Shown: one piece after another, positions 25,321 through 34,449 of the stretch
How the letters are laid out: each line of letters opens with the position of its first letter
Position numbering within the stretch: the first letter of the stretch is position 1
Assembly: GCA_027365225.1 (NCBI GenBank)
Contig: DAHXNV010000012.1
Span: 1-59,963, forward strand
Reading direction: 5' to 3'
Origin: Gammaproteobacteria bacterium
Lineage (GTDB): Bacteria > Pseudomonadota > Gammaproteobacteria > Steroidobacterales > Steroidobacteraceae
Length of the DNA: 59,963 nt
The notes under the pieces: model-generated
The model's database searches: none
What the model was told of the DNA's origin: nothing
What the model saw: only the letters and a program-made list of their open reading frames with translations
Made by a program: the position numbers and the translations under genes

Positions 25321-26454
25321 ATGGGACTCTATGCGACCCTGCAAGTGATCTGGTGGCTGCTGCTCGGCGTGTTGCTGATGGGCCTGGCGGTGATGGTCGG
25401 CATGGACATGGGCGTCGGGGCCATCCTGCGCTACGTCGGCCGCACCGACCTCGAGCGGCGCGTGGCGCTGAACATCATCGGGCCGCACTGGGACGGCAAT
25501 CAGGTGTGGTTCGTCCTCGGCGGCGGGGCGATTTTCGCGGCCTTTCCGCTGCTGTACGCGACGGCCTTCTCGGGCTTGTACATGGTGATGCTGCTGTTGC
25601 TGTGGACCATGATCATGCGTCCGCTCGGCTTCGAGTATCGCAGTCAGATCGAGCGGCCGGCCTGGCGCAACGCCTGGGACTGGGTGCTGTTCGTCAGCGG
25701 CGCGGTGCCGATGATCGTGTTCGGCGCGGTCGTCGGGAATCTGTTCCGCGGCGTGCCGTTTCACTTCGAGTGGGACCTGACATCGTTCTACACCGGCGGC
25801 TTACTCGGGCTGCTCAACCCCTTCGCCCTGCTGACCGGCGTGCTCGCGCTGTCGCTCGCGGCGATGATGGGCGCATTGAGGGTGATGAACGGCGCCGAAG
25901 GCGCGCTGTTCCAACGCGCCCGCGCCGTGGTGCAGCGGGCCGCCGGCGCGGCGATCGTGCTGTTTGCGATCGGCGGCTTCTGGGTGCACGCAATGCCGGG
26001 CTACCGGCTGGTCGGCAGTCCCGGGCCGGGCGTGCCCCAGACGCCCCTGCAGCAGAGTGTCGTGAGGATCCCGGGGGCATGGCTGACGAACTTCGGCGTG
26101 CATCCGCTGCTGTGGCTCGCGCCGCTCGCGGGCTTCGGGGGCATGGCCGGCGCGTGGCTCGCGGCGCGGGCGGATCGCTCGCACCTCGGCTGGTGGCTCG
26201 GCGCGCTGGCGTGGATCGGGGTGATCGGGACGGCCGGGGCGGCGCTGTTTCCGTTCATGCTGCCCTCGAGCGCCGATCCGTCGATGAGCCTGACGCTGTG
26301 GAACGCGAGCTCGAGCAAGGACACGCTGCTGTGGATGGCGGGCTTTGCCGCGGTGTTCGTGCCGCTGATCCTCTGGTACACGAGCTGGGCGTTCTGGGTG
26401 ATGCGCGGCAAGGTCAGCGCCGAGAAGATCGCGCGCGATGAGCATGCTTATTGA
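25321..26454 (+). CDS. cydB: Cytochrome bd ubiquinol oxidase subunit II
   Basis: 377-residue integral membrane subunit with eight to nine helices. Family signatures include the opening LQVIWWLLLGVLLMGLAVMVGMDMGVGAIL, IGPHWDGNQVWFVLGGGAIFAAFPLLYA, and the late PFMLPSSADPSMSLTLWNASSSKDTL. It starts three bases after cydA. It forms the oxidase heterodimer with CydA and is stabilised by the CydX-like peptide downstream. Confidence 0.96.
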   Translation: MGLYATLQVIWWLLLGVLLMGLAVMVGMDMGVGAILRYVGRTDLERRVALNIIGPHWDGNQVWFVLGGGAIFAAFPLLYATAFSGLYMVMLLLLWTMIMRPLGFEYRSQIERPAWRNAWDWVLFVSGAVPMIVFGAVVGNLFRGVPFHFEWDLTSFYTGGLLGLLNPFALLTGVLALSLAAMMGALRVMNGAEGALFQRARAVVQRAAGAAIVLFAIGGFWVHAMPGYRLVGSPGPGVPQTPLQQSVVRIPGAWLTNFGVHPLLWLAPLAGFGGMAGAWLAARADRSHLGWWLGALAWIGVIGTAGAALFPFMLPSSADPSMSLTLWNASSSKDTLLWMAGFAAVFVPLILWYTSWAFWVMRGKVSAEKIARDEHAY

Positions 26455-26464
26455 GGACGGATCG

Positions 26465-26665
26465 ATGCGCACATTCCTCTATTTCCTGCTGTTCATGGTC
26501 CTTGCCGTCGTGGTCACGATCCTGGCGGCGATCCTCGGCGCCGAGGGGGCCTGGTACTTCGCCTGGCTGATCGGCACGGCCATGCTGGTGCTGATCAGCG
26601 CCGCCGGCGGCGCGCTGCTCGATGCGCAGGAAGCCAGTGCCGCCGCCGGGCGCGGGCCGTCCTGA
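26465..26665 (+). CDS. cydX: CydX-like bd oxidase accessory protein with extra N-terminal membrane segment
   Basis: 66 residues. Residues 29-45 carry the CydX hallmark AWYFAWLIGTAMLVL, and the tail LLDAQEAS matches the Glu-containing end of CydX. E. coli CydX is about 37 residues and starts right at the WYFAW motif. Here about 28 extra residues form a strongly hydrophobic helix before it (FLYFLLFMVLAVVVTILAAIL). No in-frame start lies closer to WYFAW, and GAGGA at 26453-26457 is well placed for ATG 26465, so the extension looks real. Confidence 0.8.
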   Translation: MRTFLYFLLFMVLAVVVTILAAILGAEGAWYFAWLIGTAMLVLISAAGGALLDAQEASAAAGRGPS

Positions 26666-28449
26666 TCGCGCCGGAGCACGCCTCGTCCCCGGGGCTGGCC
26701 ACGACCCCGCCGGCGCAGCAGGCCGACGGAGCGGGCAAGGACTGGCTGCGCCGCGCGGCGCGGGAGATTCGCCGCCCGCTGCATCGCGTCGCGCTGCTGA
26801 CGGCAGCGCAGGGGCTGGGGCTGGTGGCGCAGGCGTGGCTGCTGTCAGGGATCCTCGCCGAGGCTCTGTTGAGGCGCGCGCCGCTGGCGCGCCTGTGGCC
26901 GCAGGCTGTGGCGCTGCTGCTGCTCGCGCCGGTGTGCTTCGCATTGAGCGTCGGCGCCCGGGACACGGCCGAGCGAGCGGCGCAGCGCCTGGCCGACTCG
27001 CTGCGCGGGCGAGTGCTGCGCGGCGCCCAGGCGCTCGGGCCGTATCGGCTGCGCGCCGAGGCGAGCGGCGATCTGATCACCCAGCTGGTCGAGGGGATCG
27101 ATGCGGTACAGGCGTACTTCGCGCGTTACCTGCCGCAGGCGCTCGGCGCCGTCCTGATTCCGGCGTTGCTGCTGCTGTTCGTGTTTCCCGCGGACTGGCT
27201 TTCGGGTCTGATCCTGCTGCTCACCGCGCCGCTGATCCCGCTGTTCATGACATTCGTGGGACAGGCCGCCGAGCACGCCAGTGAGCGCCGGTACGCACAA
27301 CTGCGGCGGCTCGGGGCGGCATTCATCGAGGCGCTCGGCGGCCTCGTCACGCTGCGCCTGCTCGGCGCCGCCGACCGCTTCGCGCAACACCTGGACGAGC
27401 AGAGCGAGGCGTATCGCACGCTCACGATGCAGGTGTTGCGCATCGCGTTTCTTTCGGCGCTCGTGCTCGAGTTTTTCGCGATGGTCAGTATCGCCATGGT
27501 CGCGGTGTTGATCGGTTTCCGCCTCCTGTGGGGCGAGTTGCCTTTGCGCGCCGGCCTGTTCGTGCTGCTGCTCGCGCCGCAGCTGTATCTACCGCTGCGG
27601 GCGCTCGGTGCGCTGCGCCATACGCGTATGGACGCGCTGGCCGCGGCGCAGCGGCTCGCGGCGCTCGCTGAGCTGGCGCCGGTGGCGCGGCCGCGGGCGG
27701 CCCGAGTGGCGATGGCGGAGGCGCCGCAGATCGCCATCGACCGCGTCTGTTATGCGCATCGCGGCCGGACCGCGGCGCTGCGTGACTGCAGCATCGTGCT
27801 GCATGCTCGGCGCGTGACCGCCCTGGTCGGGGCAACCGGCGCCGGCAAGAGCACGCTGCTCAGTCTGCTGCTGTGCTTCGCGGCGCCGGACAGTGGCTGT
27901 ATCCGCGTCGACGGGGTGGACTTGACGAGGCTCGATGCGCAGCAGTGGCGAGCGCGCGTGGCATGGGTGCCTCAGCGGGCGCACGTCTTCGAGGGCAGCG
28001 TGCGGGACAATCTGCTGCTCGCCGCGCCGCAGGCCGATGCCGCCGCGCTCGAGCGCGCCGCCGAGCGTAGTGGCCTCGCGCCGGTGCTGGCGCGGCTGCC
28101 GCGGGGCTGGGCCACCCCGCTCGGGGAGCACGGACTCGGGCTCTCGGGCGGGGAGTTGCAGCGCCTGGCGCTGGCGCGGGCACTGTTGCGGGAGCGGGCG
28201 ACGGTCTGGCTGCTCGATGAGCCCACCGCCCATCTGGATGCCCCCAGCACGCGCGCGGTGGAGTCGCTCATCCACGGTGTCGCCGCCTCGCGCACGGTAC
28301 TTCTGGTCGCGCACCGATTGAGCGCAGCCCGCTCTGCCGACTGGGTGGTCGTCATGAGCGGGGGCCGCATCCTCGAGCAGGGTCCCCCGAGCGAGTTGGC
28401 GCGCGCCCCCGGCGCGTATGCTGCGCTGTTGCAGGCGGAGCAGTCATGA
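26662..28449 (+). CDS. cydD: Cysteine/glutathione exporter subunit CydD (ABC, TM+ATPase)
   Basis: Half-transporter of the CydDC heterodimer that exports cysteine and glutathione and is needed for bd oxidase assembly. N-terminal ABC membrane domain (Q-AW helix, FVFPADWLSGLILLLTAPLIPLFMTFVG), then Walker A GATGAGKST, signature LSGGELQR, Walker B VWLLDEPT. Homology begins upstream of the first GTG (26824), yet no ATG, GTG or TTG exists in frame between the cydB stop and 26824. I propose CTG 26662, which overlaps the cydX stop as CTGA and would give 595 residues. The N-terminus is therefore uncertain. Confidence 0.88.
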   Translation: MIAPEHASSPGLATTPPAQQADGAGKDWLRRAAREIRRPLHRVALLTAAQGLGLVAQAWLLSGILAEALLRRAPLARLWPQAVALLLLAPVCFALSVGARDTAERAAQRLADSLRGRVLRGAQALGPYRLRAEASGDLITQLVEGIDAVQAYFARYLPQALGAVLIPALLLLFVFPADWLSGLILLLTAPLIPLFMTFVGQAAEHASERRYAQLRRLGAAFIEALGGLVTLRLLGAADRFAQHLDEQSEAYRTLTMQVLRIAFLSALVLEFFAMVSIAMVAVLIGFRLLWGELPLRAGLFVLLLAPQLYLPLRALGALRHTRMDALAAAQRLAALAELAPVARPRAARVAMAEAPQIAIDRVCYAHRGRTAALRDCSIVLHARRVTALVGATGAGKSTLLSLLLCFAAPDSGCIRVDGVDLTRLDAQQWRARVAWVPQRAHVFEGSVRDNLLLAAPQADAAALERAAERSGLAPVLARLPRGWATPLGEHGLGLSGGELQRLALARALLRERATVWLLDEPTAHLDAPSTRAVESLIHGVAASRTVLLVAHRLSAARSADWVVVMSGGRILEQGPPSELARAPGAYAALLQAEQS

Positions 28450-30242
28450 GCGCCTCGCAGGCGGCGCCGCCCGAACCGGCGATCCGGCAAGCCGACCCGG
28501 CCGGGGCGCGCAACGGGTCCGGCGGCGCGGCGGCGCGCGCCCCGGTGCGCCGGCTCCTGGCGGTCCTCGATCTGCACCGCGGATGGATGGCCGGCGGCGC
28601 GGCGCTCGCGTTCCTCGCGGCCTTCGCGGCCATCGGCTTGATGGCGGTGTCGGGCTGGTTCATTGCGGCGATGGCGTTGGCCGGGGCCGCCGGCGCGGCC
28701 ATCAACTACTACACGCCCGCCGCGGCCATCCGCGCCTGCGCCATTGCGCGCAGCGGCGGGCGCTACGGCGAGCGCGTCGTGACGCACGAGGCGACCCTGC
28801 GCGCTCTGGCGGGATTGCGCGCCTGGTTGTTTCGGCGGTTGATCCCGCTCGCGCCGGCGCGCCTCGCGGCATTGCGCAGCGGGGAGCTGTTCGCGCGCCT
28901 GCGCGCCGACATCGATGCGCTGGAGCATTTCTATCTGGCCGTGCTGGTGCCGGCGGCGGTGGCCCTGTTGTCCGTGCTCATGGCGCTCGTCGTGTGCGTG
29001 CTCGTGCTGCCGGCCGCCGCGCCTGTGCTGCTGCTTGGCGTCATGATCGGCGCAGTCTTGCTGCCGCTGTGGACACGGCGGCGGGCACAGCGCGATGCGG
29101 CGCAGTCGGTGACCGAGGCCGGCATGCTGCGCGGATTGCTGCTCGATGCATTGCGCGGACACGAGGATCTGCTCGCCTGGGGGGGCGTGGCCGCGCACAC
29201 CGCGCGCATCGATGCGCTGGCGGAGCGTCTGGGGGGGCGGCGCAGCCGCATCGAGCGGTTGCGGGCCGTTGGTGGAGGGTTGGCGGGCGCGCTCGCGCAA
29301 CTGACACTGCTCGCCATCCTGATCATCGCGGTGCCGGCGGTGCGCGGTGGCGCGCTGCCGCCGGCGGAGCTGGCGATGCTCTCGCTGCTGACGCTCGCGC
29401 TATTTGAAGTGCTCGGTCCGCTGCCCGAGGCGCTCGCGCAGTGGCATGCCACGCTCGGCGCGGCGGCGCGGGTGTTCGAGCTGGCCGACACGCCGCCGCC
29501 GTTCCTCGAGCCGCGGACCAGCGTCCCGTTGCCGGCAGCCCCCGCCATCGTGTTCGAGGACGTGCGCCTGCGCTACGCCGAGGACGCGCGCTGGGCGCTC
29601 GATGGGATCGACCTGACGCTCCCCGCGGGCGCGCGGCTCGCCGTGGTCGGGGCCTCGGGCGCGGGCAAGAGCTCGCTGCTCGCGGCGCTGTTGAAACTCT
29701 ACCCGGTGCAGACCGGACGCGTGCTGTTCGGGGGCGAGCCGCTGGCGGCGCTGCAGGGGGACGTGCTGCGCCGGCAGATCGCGGTGATAGCCCAGCACAC
29801 CACGCTGTTCAACCTGTCGCTGCGGGACAATCTGTTGCTGGCGGCGCCCGAGGCGGGTACCGACCGGATCGAGCGTGCCGTCCGTCTGGCGCAGTTGGAG
29901 CCATTCGTGGCGTCCTTGCCGCAGGGCTACGCCACAGTGCTCGGTGAAGCGGGGGTGCTGGTCTCGGGCGGCGAGGCGCGGCGCATCGCCATCGCCCGCG
30001 CGCTGCTGCAGGAGGCGCCCGTGCTGGTGCTCGACGAGCCGACCGAAGGCCTGGATGCGCGCACCGTCGGGGAGCTGTATGCGGCGCTGTCGGCGGCCGC
30101 GCGCGGCCGGACGATGTTGCTCATCACCCACCGGCTGAGCGGACTGGCCCAACTGGTGGACGAGGTGGCGGTGATGGACGCCGGGCGCCTCGTCGCGCGC
30201 CTTCCCGTGGATGACTATCTGGCCCGCGAGCGCGACGCCTGA
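28446..30242 (+). CDS. cydC: Cysteine/glutathione exporter subunit CydC (ABC, TM+ATPase)
   Basis: 598-residue partner of CydD. It begins with a disordered Ala/Pro/Arg-rich tail, then the membrane domain (GWMAGGAALAFLAAFAAIGLMAVSGWFIAAMAL, typical of CydC), Walker A GASGAGKSS, signature VSGGEARR and Walker B VLVLDEPT. Its start overlaps the cydD stop (ATGA). Together the pair keeps the periplasm reduced and supports heme loading of the bd oxidase encoded upstream. Confidence 0.94.
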   Translation: MSASQAAPPEPAIRQADPAGARNGSGGAAARAPVRRLLAVLDLHRGWMAGGAALAFLAAFAAIGLMAVSGWFIAAMALAGAAGAAINYYTPAAAIRACAIARSGGRYGERVVTHEATLRALAGLRAWLFRRLIPLAPARLAALRSGELFARLRADIDALEHFYLAVLVPAAVALLSVLMALVVCVLVLPAAAPVLLLGVMIGAVLLPLWTRRRAQRDAAQSVTEAGMLRGLLLDALRGHEDLLAWGGVAAHTARIDALAERLGGRRSRIERLRAVGGGLAGALAQLTLLAILIIAVPAVRGGALPPAELAMLSLLTLALFEVLGPLPEALAQWHATLGAAARVFELADTPPPFLEPRTSVPLPAAPAIVFEDVRLRYAEDARWALDGIDLTLPAGARLAVVGASGAGKSSLLAALLKLYPVQTGRVLFGGEPLAALQGDVLRRQIAVIAQHTTLFNLSLRDNLLLAAPEAGTDRIERAVRLAQLEPFVASLPQGYATVLGEAGVLVSGGEARRIAIARALLQEAPVLVLDEPTEGLDARTVGELYAALSAAARGRTMLLITHRLSGLAQLVDEVAVMDAGRLVARLPVDDYLARERDA

Positions 30243-30443
30243 GCCGCGCCGACGCGGGCCGACCCGGGCCGACCCGGTGGCGCTGCGGAAGGGCATCGAG
30301 GCGGCGCATGGCCGCGTACGGCGTGTGACCGCCGCGGACGTGCATCAGAGGCTCGCGGCCGACCCTGAGCGGCGCGGTGGGCACGCGCAGGCCGTGTTGT
30401 CCCCGCCCGGCGCGCTGTCGCGCGCCGCTTCACCGCCGGAAAA

Positions 30444-30457
30444 TTGACGGGAATCAA
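30444..30457 (+). promoter_or_regulatory. Fnr/Anr box upstream of ubiD-ubiU-ubiV
   Basis: TTGACGGGAATCAA, one base away from the Fnr consensus TTGAT-N4-ATCAA. Its centre is 42.5 bases before the ubiD ATG, which is where a class II activator site lies relative to a transcription start. A TAGCGT/TTAGCG element follows at about 30478-30484. No ribosome-binding site precedes the ATG, so the message may be leaderless. Confidence 0.8.
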
Positions 30458-30492
30458 ACTCCCCGGCGCGTCCCGCGTTAGCGTGCCGCGCG

Positions 30493-31965
30493 ATGGCATT
30501 TCACGATCTGCGCACGTTCCTCTCGCACCTGGAGGCTCATGGTGATCTGCGCCGCGTCAGCCGCGCGGTAAGCCCGGAGCTGGAGAGCACGTCATTTTGT
30601 CTGCGGGCGCTGCGTCGCCAGGGTCCGGCCCTGCTGTTCGAGCGGCCGGCCGGCGCCGAGCACGCGCTGCTCGGCAACCTCTTCGGCCACCCCCGCCGGA
30701 TCGAGGCGGCCCTGGGGCGTGAGCGGGCCGGCTCGCTGCGCGAGCTCGGCGAGTTGCTCGCGGCGCTGAAAGAGCCGCACTGGCCGGCGAATGTGCGCGA
30801 GGCGCTCGCGAGCTGGCCGCAGTTCGCGCAGCTCGCGCATGTCGCGCCGCGGCGCCTCCCGCGCGCGCCGTTTCAGGAATACACCCTGGGCGGGGCCGAG
30901 ATCGATCTGACCCGGCTGCCGATCCAGCGATGTTGGCCCGAAGATGCCGCTCGGCTGATCACCCTCGGACTGGTGGTCACGCGCGGCCCGCGCAAGGCGC
31001 GCCAGAACGTGGCCGTTTACCGCCAGCAAGTGATCGGCCCCAACCGGGTGATCATGCGCTGGCTGGCGCACCGGGGCGGGGCCGGCGATTTCGCCGATTG
31101 GCAGGCCGACCGGCCGGGCGAGCCGTTTCCGGTGCTCATCGCCATCGGCACCGATCCGGCGACGCTGCTGGCCGCGGCGGCGCCGATTCCCGATACTCTC
31201 TCGGAATACGAGTTCGCCGGCCTGTTGCGCGGGGAGCGCAGCGCCGTCGTGCATTGCGAGGTGAGCGGACTCGACGCGCCGGCCGGCGCGGAGATCGTCA
31301 TGGAGGGCTTCATCAAGCCCGGCGATACCGCCCTGGAAGGACCATTCGGCGATCACACCGGTTACTACAATTCGCAGGCGCCCTTCCCGGTGGTGACGCT
31401 CGAGCGGCTGCACCTGCGCTCCGGGGCGATCTACCAGGGCAGCTACATGGGACGCGCGCCGCACGACGAGCCCTCGGTGATGGCGTTGGCGCTGAACGAG
31501 CTGTTCGTGCCCATCCTGCGGCGCATATTCCCCGAGATCGTCGACTTTCATCTGCCGCCGGAGGCGTGCTCGTACCGCCTGGCCGTGGTCAGCATCCGCA
31601 AGCAGTATCCCGGCCATGCCCGGCGCATCATGATGGGAATCTGGTCCTACCTGCGCCAGTTCACCTACACGAAATTCGTGATCGTCACGGACGAGGACAT
31701 CGACGTGCGCAATTGGCAGGAAGTGATCTGGGCCGTTGCGACCCGCGTCGATCCGGCGCGTGACTCGCTGCTGCTCGAGCACACTCCCATCGACTACCTC
31801 GATTTCGCCAGCCCGGTGAGCGGGTTGGGCTCGAAGCTCGGGCTCGACGCGACGCACAAATGGAGCGCCGAGAGCGCCCGGCAGTGGGGCCGTCCCATCC
31901 GGCTCGACGCGCTGGTCGAGCGGCGAGTCGATGCGCTGTGGCAGGAGTGCATCGGCGATGCCTGA
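30493..31965 (+). CDS. ubiD: UbiD-family prenylated-FMN decarboxylase (ubiquinone biosynthesis)
   Basis: 490-residue UbiD, which decarboxylates 3-polyprenyl-4-hydroxybenzoate using prenylated FMN made by UbiX. The prFMN and metal region is [29 protein letters not shown]; the catalytic stretch is [21 protein letters not shown]. Length matches E. coli UbiD (497). It heads an operon with ubiU and ubiV behind an Fnr box, so this copy is tied to anaerobic quinone synthesis. No ubiX is nearby. The stop overlaps the ubiU start region by eight bases. Confidence 0.9.
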   Translation: MAFHDLRTFLSHLEAHGDLRRVSRAVSPELESTSFCLRALRRQGPALLFERPAGAEHALLGNLFGHPRRIEAALGRERAGSLRELGELLAALKEPHWPANVREALASWPQFAQLAHVAPRRLPRAPFQEYTLGGAEIDLTRLPIQRCWPEDAARLITLGLVVTRGPRKARQNVAVYRQQVIGPNRVIMRWLAHRGGAGDFADWQADRPGEPFPVLIAIGTDPATLLAAAAPIPDTLSEYEFAGLLRGERSAVVHCEVSGLDAPAGAEIVMEGFIKPGDTALEGPFGDHTGYYNSQAPFPVVTLERLHLRSGAIYQGSYMGRAPHDEPSVMALALNELFVPILRRIFPEIVDFHLPPEACSYRLAVVSIRKQYPGHARRIMMGIWSYLRQFTYTKFVIVTDEDIDVRNWQEVIWAVATRVDPARDSLLLEHTPIDYLDFASPVSGLGSKLGLDATHKWSAESARQWGRPIRLDALVERRVDALWQECIGDA

Positions 31966-32971
31966 GCAGCCCCGAGTGGAGCTGGTGTGTCCGGCCGGAA
32001 CGCTGCCGGCCCTGCATGCTGCCGTGGACAACGGCGCCGATGCCGTGTATCTCGGTCTGCGCGACGGTCTCAATGCGCGTAATTTCCCCGGCCTGAATTT
32101 CTCCCTCGCCGATGCGCGCCGCGGCATCGAGTACGCCCACGAGCGCCACGCGCGCGTCTTCGTCGCGCTCAACGTGTATCCCCAGCCGAACCGCTGGCCC
32201 GCCGCCACCGCCGCGGTCGATGCGGCCGCCGGCGCGGGAGCCGATGCGGTGATCCTTGCCGATCCGGGCCTGCTCGCCTACGCCGCCGAGCGCCATCCGG
32301 GGCTCAACCGGCACCTGTCCGTGCAGGCTTCGGCCAGCAATTGGCGCGCGCTCGAGTTCTATCAGCAGCGCTTCGGCGTACGCCGCGCCGTGTTGCCGCG
32401 CGTGCTGTCCCTGGCGCAGGTGCGGCGTGTCATCGAGCGGGTGAGCATGGAGATCGAGGTGTTTGGATTCGGGAGTCTGTGCATCATGGTGGAGGGACGC
32501 TGCGCGCTCTCGGCGCATGTGACCGGTGAGTCCCCCAACACACACGGGGTGTGCTCGCCGGCCCATGCGGTGCGCTGGCAGGAGCGGCCGACGGGCCGCC
32601 AGGCGCGCCTCAGCGGGGTGCTGATCGATGAATTCGCGCCGCACGAGCCGGCCGGCTACCCGACCCTGTGCAAGGGGCGTTTCGAGGCGCTCGGCGCGCT
32701 CATGCACGCCCTGGAGGAACCTGCCAGCCTCAGCGTGCTCGAGCTGCTCCCGCAGCTGCTCGCCGCCGGAGTGAGCGCCATCAAGGTCGAAGGCCGTCAA
32801 CGCAGCCCGGCCTACGTGGCGCAGGTGACCCGCGCGCTGCGGGTTGCGCTCGACAGCTGCCGGCGCGACCCGGGCAACTACCGTCCGCCGGCCGCCTGCG
32901 GGGCGGCTCTCGAGCGGCTTGCCGAGGGCCGTACCCACACGCTCGGGGCGTACAACAGACCCTGGCAATAG
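31958..32971 (+). CDS. ubiU: O2-independent ubiquinone hydroxylase subunit UbiU (U32 family)
   Basis: 337-residue peptidase-U32-like protein. With UbiV it hydroxylates the ubiquinone ring without O2. The four [4Fe-4S] cysteines are at 175, 182, 199 and 238 ([26 protein letters not shown]), exactly the spacing of E. coli UbiU 169/176/193/232. The opening [26 protein letters not shown] is typical. ATG 31958 overlaps the ubiD end, showing translational coupling. Confidence 0.96.
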   Translation: MPEQPRVELVCPAGTLPALHAAVDNGADAVYLGLRDGLNARNFPGLNFSLADARRGIEYAHERHARVFVALNVYPQPNRWPAATAAVDAAAGAGADAVILADPGLLAYAAERHPGLNRHLSVQASASNWRALEFYQQRFGVRRAVLPRVLSLAQVRRVIERVSMEIEVFGFGSLCIMVEGRCALSAHVTGESPNTHGVCSPAHAVRWQERPTGRQARLSGVLIDEFAPHEPAGYPTLCKGRFEALGALMHALEEPASLSVLELLPQLLAAGVSAIKVEGRQRSPAYVAQVTRALRVALDSCRRDPGNYRPPAACGAALERLAEGRTHTLGAYNRPWQ

Positions 32972-32983
32972 AGGCGCGCGAGA

Positions 32984-33859
32984 ATGAAGCTGTCAGTCGG
33001 CCCGTTGCTCTATCACTGGAGTCGCCCGCAGGTGTTCGCGTTCTACCGCGAGCTCGCGTCCCAGCCGGTCGACTGCGTGTATCTTGGCGAAGTGGTGTGC
33101 TCGAAGCGGCGGGAGCTCGGCCGCGCGGAGTGGGCCGCGATCGCGCGCGAGCTCACCGCCGCCGGCAAGGAGGTCATCGTCTCGACCCTGGCGCTGATGG
33201 AAGCGGAGTCGGAGCTGGCCGCGCTCGCGCGCATCGTGGCCGACGCCGTGACCATCGAGGCTAACGACATGGCGGCCGTGCAGCTCGCCGGCGGCCGGCC
33301 GTTCGTCATCGGACCGCATCTGAACGTCTACAACGGCAAGACGCTGCGGCTGCTCGCGGCGCTCGGCGCGCGCCGTTGGGTGGCGCCGCTCGAGCTCGAC
33401 CCTGCGGCCGTCGGCGCGCTGCTGGCCGAGCGGCCGGAGGGCCTGGAGTCGGAGGTGTTCGCGTACGGCCGGATGCCGCTGGCCTTCTCGGCGCGCTGCT
33501 TCAGCGCCCGCGTCCGCCGGCGCAACAAGGACGACTGCGGGTTCGTGTGCGGCGAGGATCATGATGGCTTGACGCTGTACACGCGCGAGCGCGAGCCGTT
33601 GTTCGCGCTCAACGGCATCCAGGTCCAGTCCGCGCAGGTGCGCAATCTGATCGGTGTCGTGGACGCGCTGCGGCATTCGGGCGTGGAGATTGTGCGCCTC
33701 TCGCCGCACTCCCCGGCCGCGGTGCCGTTTACAGCGGTGATCGAGGCGTTCGCGGCGGCGATCGGCGGCGAGGGGGGCGCGCAATGTCCGCCGAGCGCCC
33801 TGCCGGGCGGCTACTGCAGCGGCCTGCTGCGCGCGGAGCGGGGCTCGGGCTCGGCGTGA
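32984..33859 (+). CDS. ubiV: O2-independent ubiquinone hydroxylase subunit UbiV (U32 family)
   Basis: 291-residue U32-like partner of UbiU. Cysteines C39, C172, C185 and C189 reproduce the Cys39 and C-x12-C-x3-C pattern of E. coli UbiV (39/180/193/197) that binds a [4Fe-4S] cluster. The N-terminus KLSVGPLLYHWSRPQVFAFYREL is diagnostic. It follows ubiU by 12 bases. Its last 49 bases overlap the convergent ubiT gene; the tail after about residue 262 is low-complexity and may be a recent extension. Confidence 0.96.
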   Translation: MKLSVGPLLYHWSRPQVFAFYRELASQPVDCVYLGEVVCSKRRELGRAEWAAIARELTAAGKEVIVSTLALMEAESELAALARIVADAVTIEANDMAAVQLAGGRPFVIGPHLNVYNGKTLRLLAALGARRWVAPLELDPAAVGALLAERPEGLESEVFAYGRMPLAFSARCFSARVRRRNKDDCGFVCGEDHDGLTLYTREREPLFALNGIQVQSAQVRNLIGVVDALRHSGVEIVRLSPHSPAAVPFTAVIEAFAAAIGGEGGAQCPPSALPGGYCSGLLRAERGSGSA

Positions 33860-34356
33860 CCCGCGGTGCGGCGTGGCTCGAATGGCGCGAAGGGGGAGCG
33901 GGGCAGCAGCCGCAGGGCCGCGCGCACGGCTGTTGCCAGAGTCTGCGGTACCAGGCCGCGCGCTGCGGGCGGCCACTGCCACTCGAGCGCATCGAGCGCG
34001 TTCTTGATCGCCAGCCCGGTCTCGGTCTCGCCTTCGAAACTCAATCGGCGCTGGAAAAACAGGGTGTCCGGATCCTCGGCGCGCGCCGCGAGTCGCGCCA
34101 GATCGATCAAACGGCCGCGCAGCGTGACATGCGGCGTGGCACCCGCGGCGGCGAGCGCGAGCCTGCGGCCGCGAACGACCAGCATCATGGTCAGCGGCAG
34201 GTCGGTGGCGCGCACGCATACCCGTTTGCCCTCGAGCTCCTCCAAGGTCTGCGCGAGTCCCAGGCCGCGCGTGCAGTGGTTGAACACGCCGACGAACACG
34301 GGTCCGAGCGGATTGAGATCGGCGAGCAGCGCCCATCCGGGTGGCGAGGCATTCAT
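33811..34356 (-). CDS. ubiT: UbiT, SCP2-domain lipid-binding accessory of anaerobic ubiquinone synthesis
   Basis: 181-residue SCP2-domain protein, the lipid-binding partner of UbiU/UbiV. The opening NPLGPVFVGVFNHCTRGLGL and the core LEGKRVCVRATDLPLTMMLVVRGRRL, TPHVTLRGRLIDLARLAAR and DTLFFQRRLSFEGETETGLAIKNALDALE match UbiT/YhbT. Start ATG 34356 lies 40.5 bases from the centre of the Fnr box at 34390-34403, with no ribosome-binding site between. An alternative GTG start at 34380 is possible. Confidence 0.92.
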   Translation of the reverse strand: MNASPPGWALLADLNPLGPVFVGVFNHCTRGLGLAQTLEELEGKRVCVRATDLPLTMMLVVRGRRLALAAAGATPHVTLRGRLIDLARLAARAEDPDTLFFQRRLSFEGETETGLAIKNALDALEWQWPPAARGLVPQTLATAVRAALRLLPRSPFAPFEPRRTAGHAEPEPRSARSRPLQ

Positions 34357-34389
34357 GGCGCGATGGTAACGGGCCGCCACCGCGGGAAT

Positions 34390-34403
34390 TTGACCGATGT
34401 CAA
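34390..34403. promoter_or_regulatory. Fnr/Anr box shared by divergent ubiT and fnr
   Basis: TTGACCGATGTCAA, a perfect inverted repeat with half-sites TTGAC and GTCAA. Its centre lies 40.5 bases from the ubiT ATG and 53.5 from the fnr ATG. It could activate ubiT and autoregulate fnr. Confidence 0.75.
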
Positions 34404-34449
34404 GTGCGGATAACCCGCATGTGCCGCGGCCGATGCAGCGTTATCCTTT

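Noticed and set aside
26824-28449. GTG 26824 as the true start of cydD
   Set aside because: The protein would lose the first conserved helix region of CydD, whose coding sequence clearly continues upstream.
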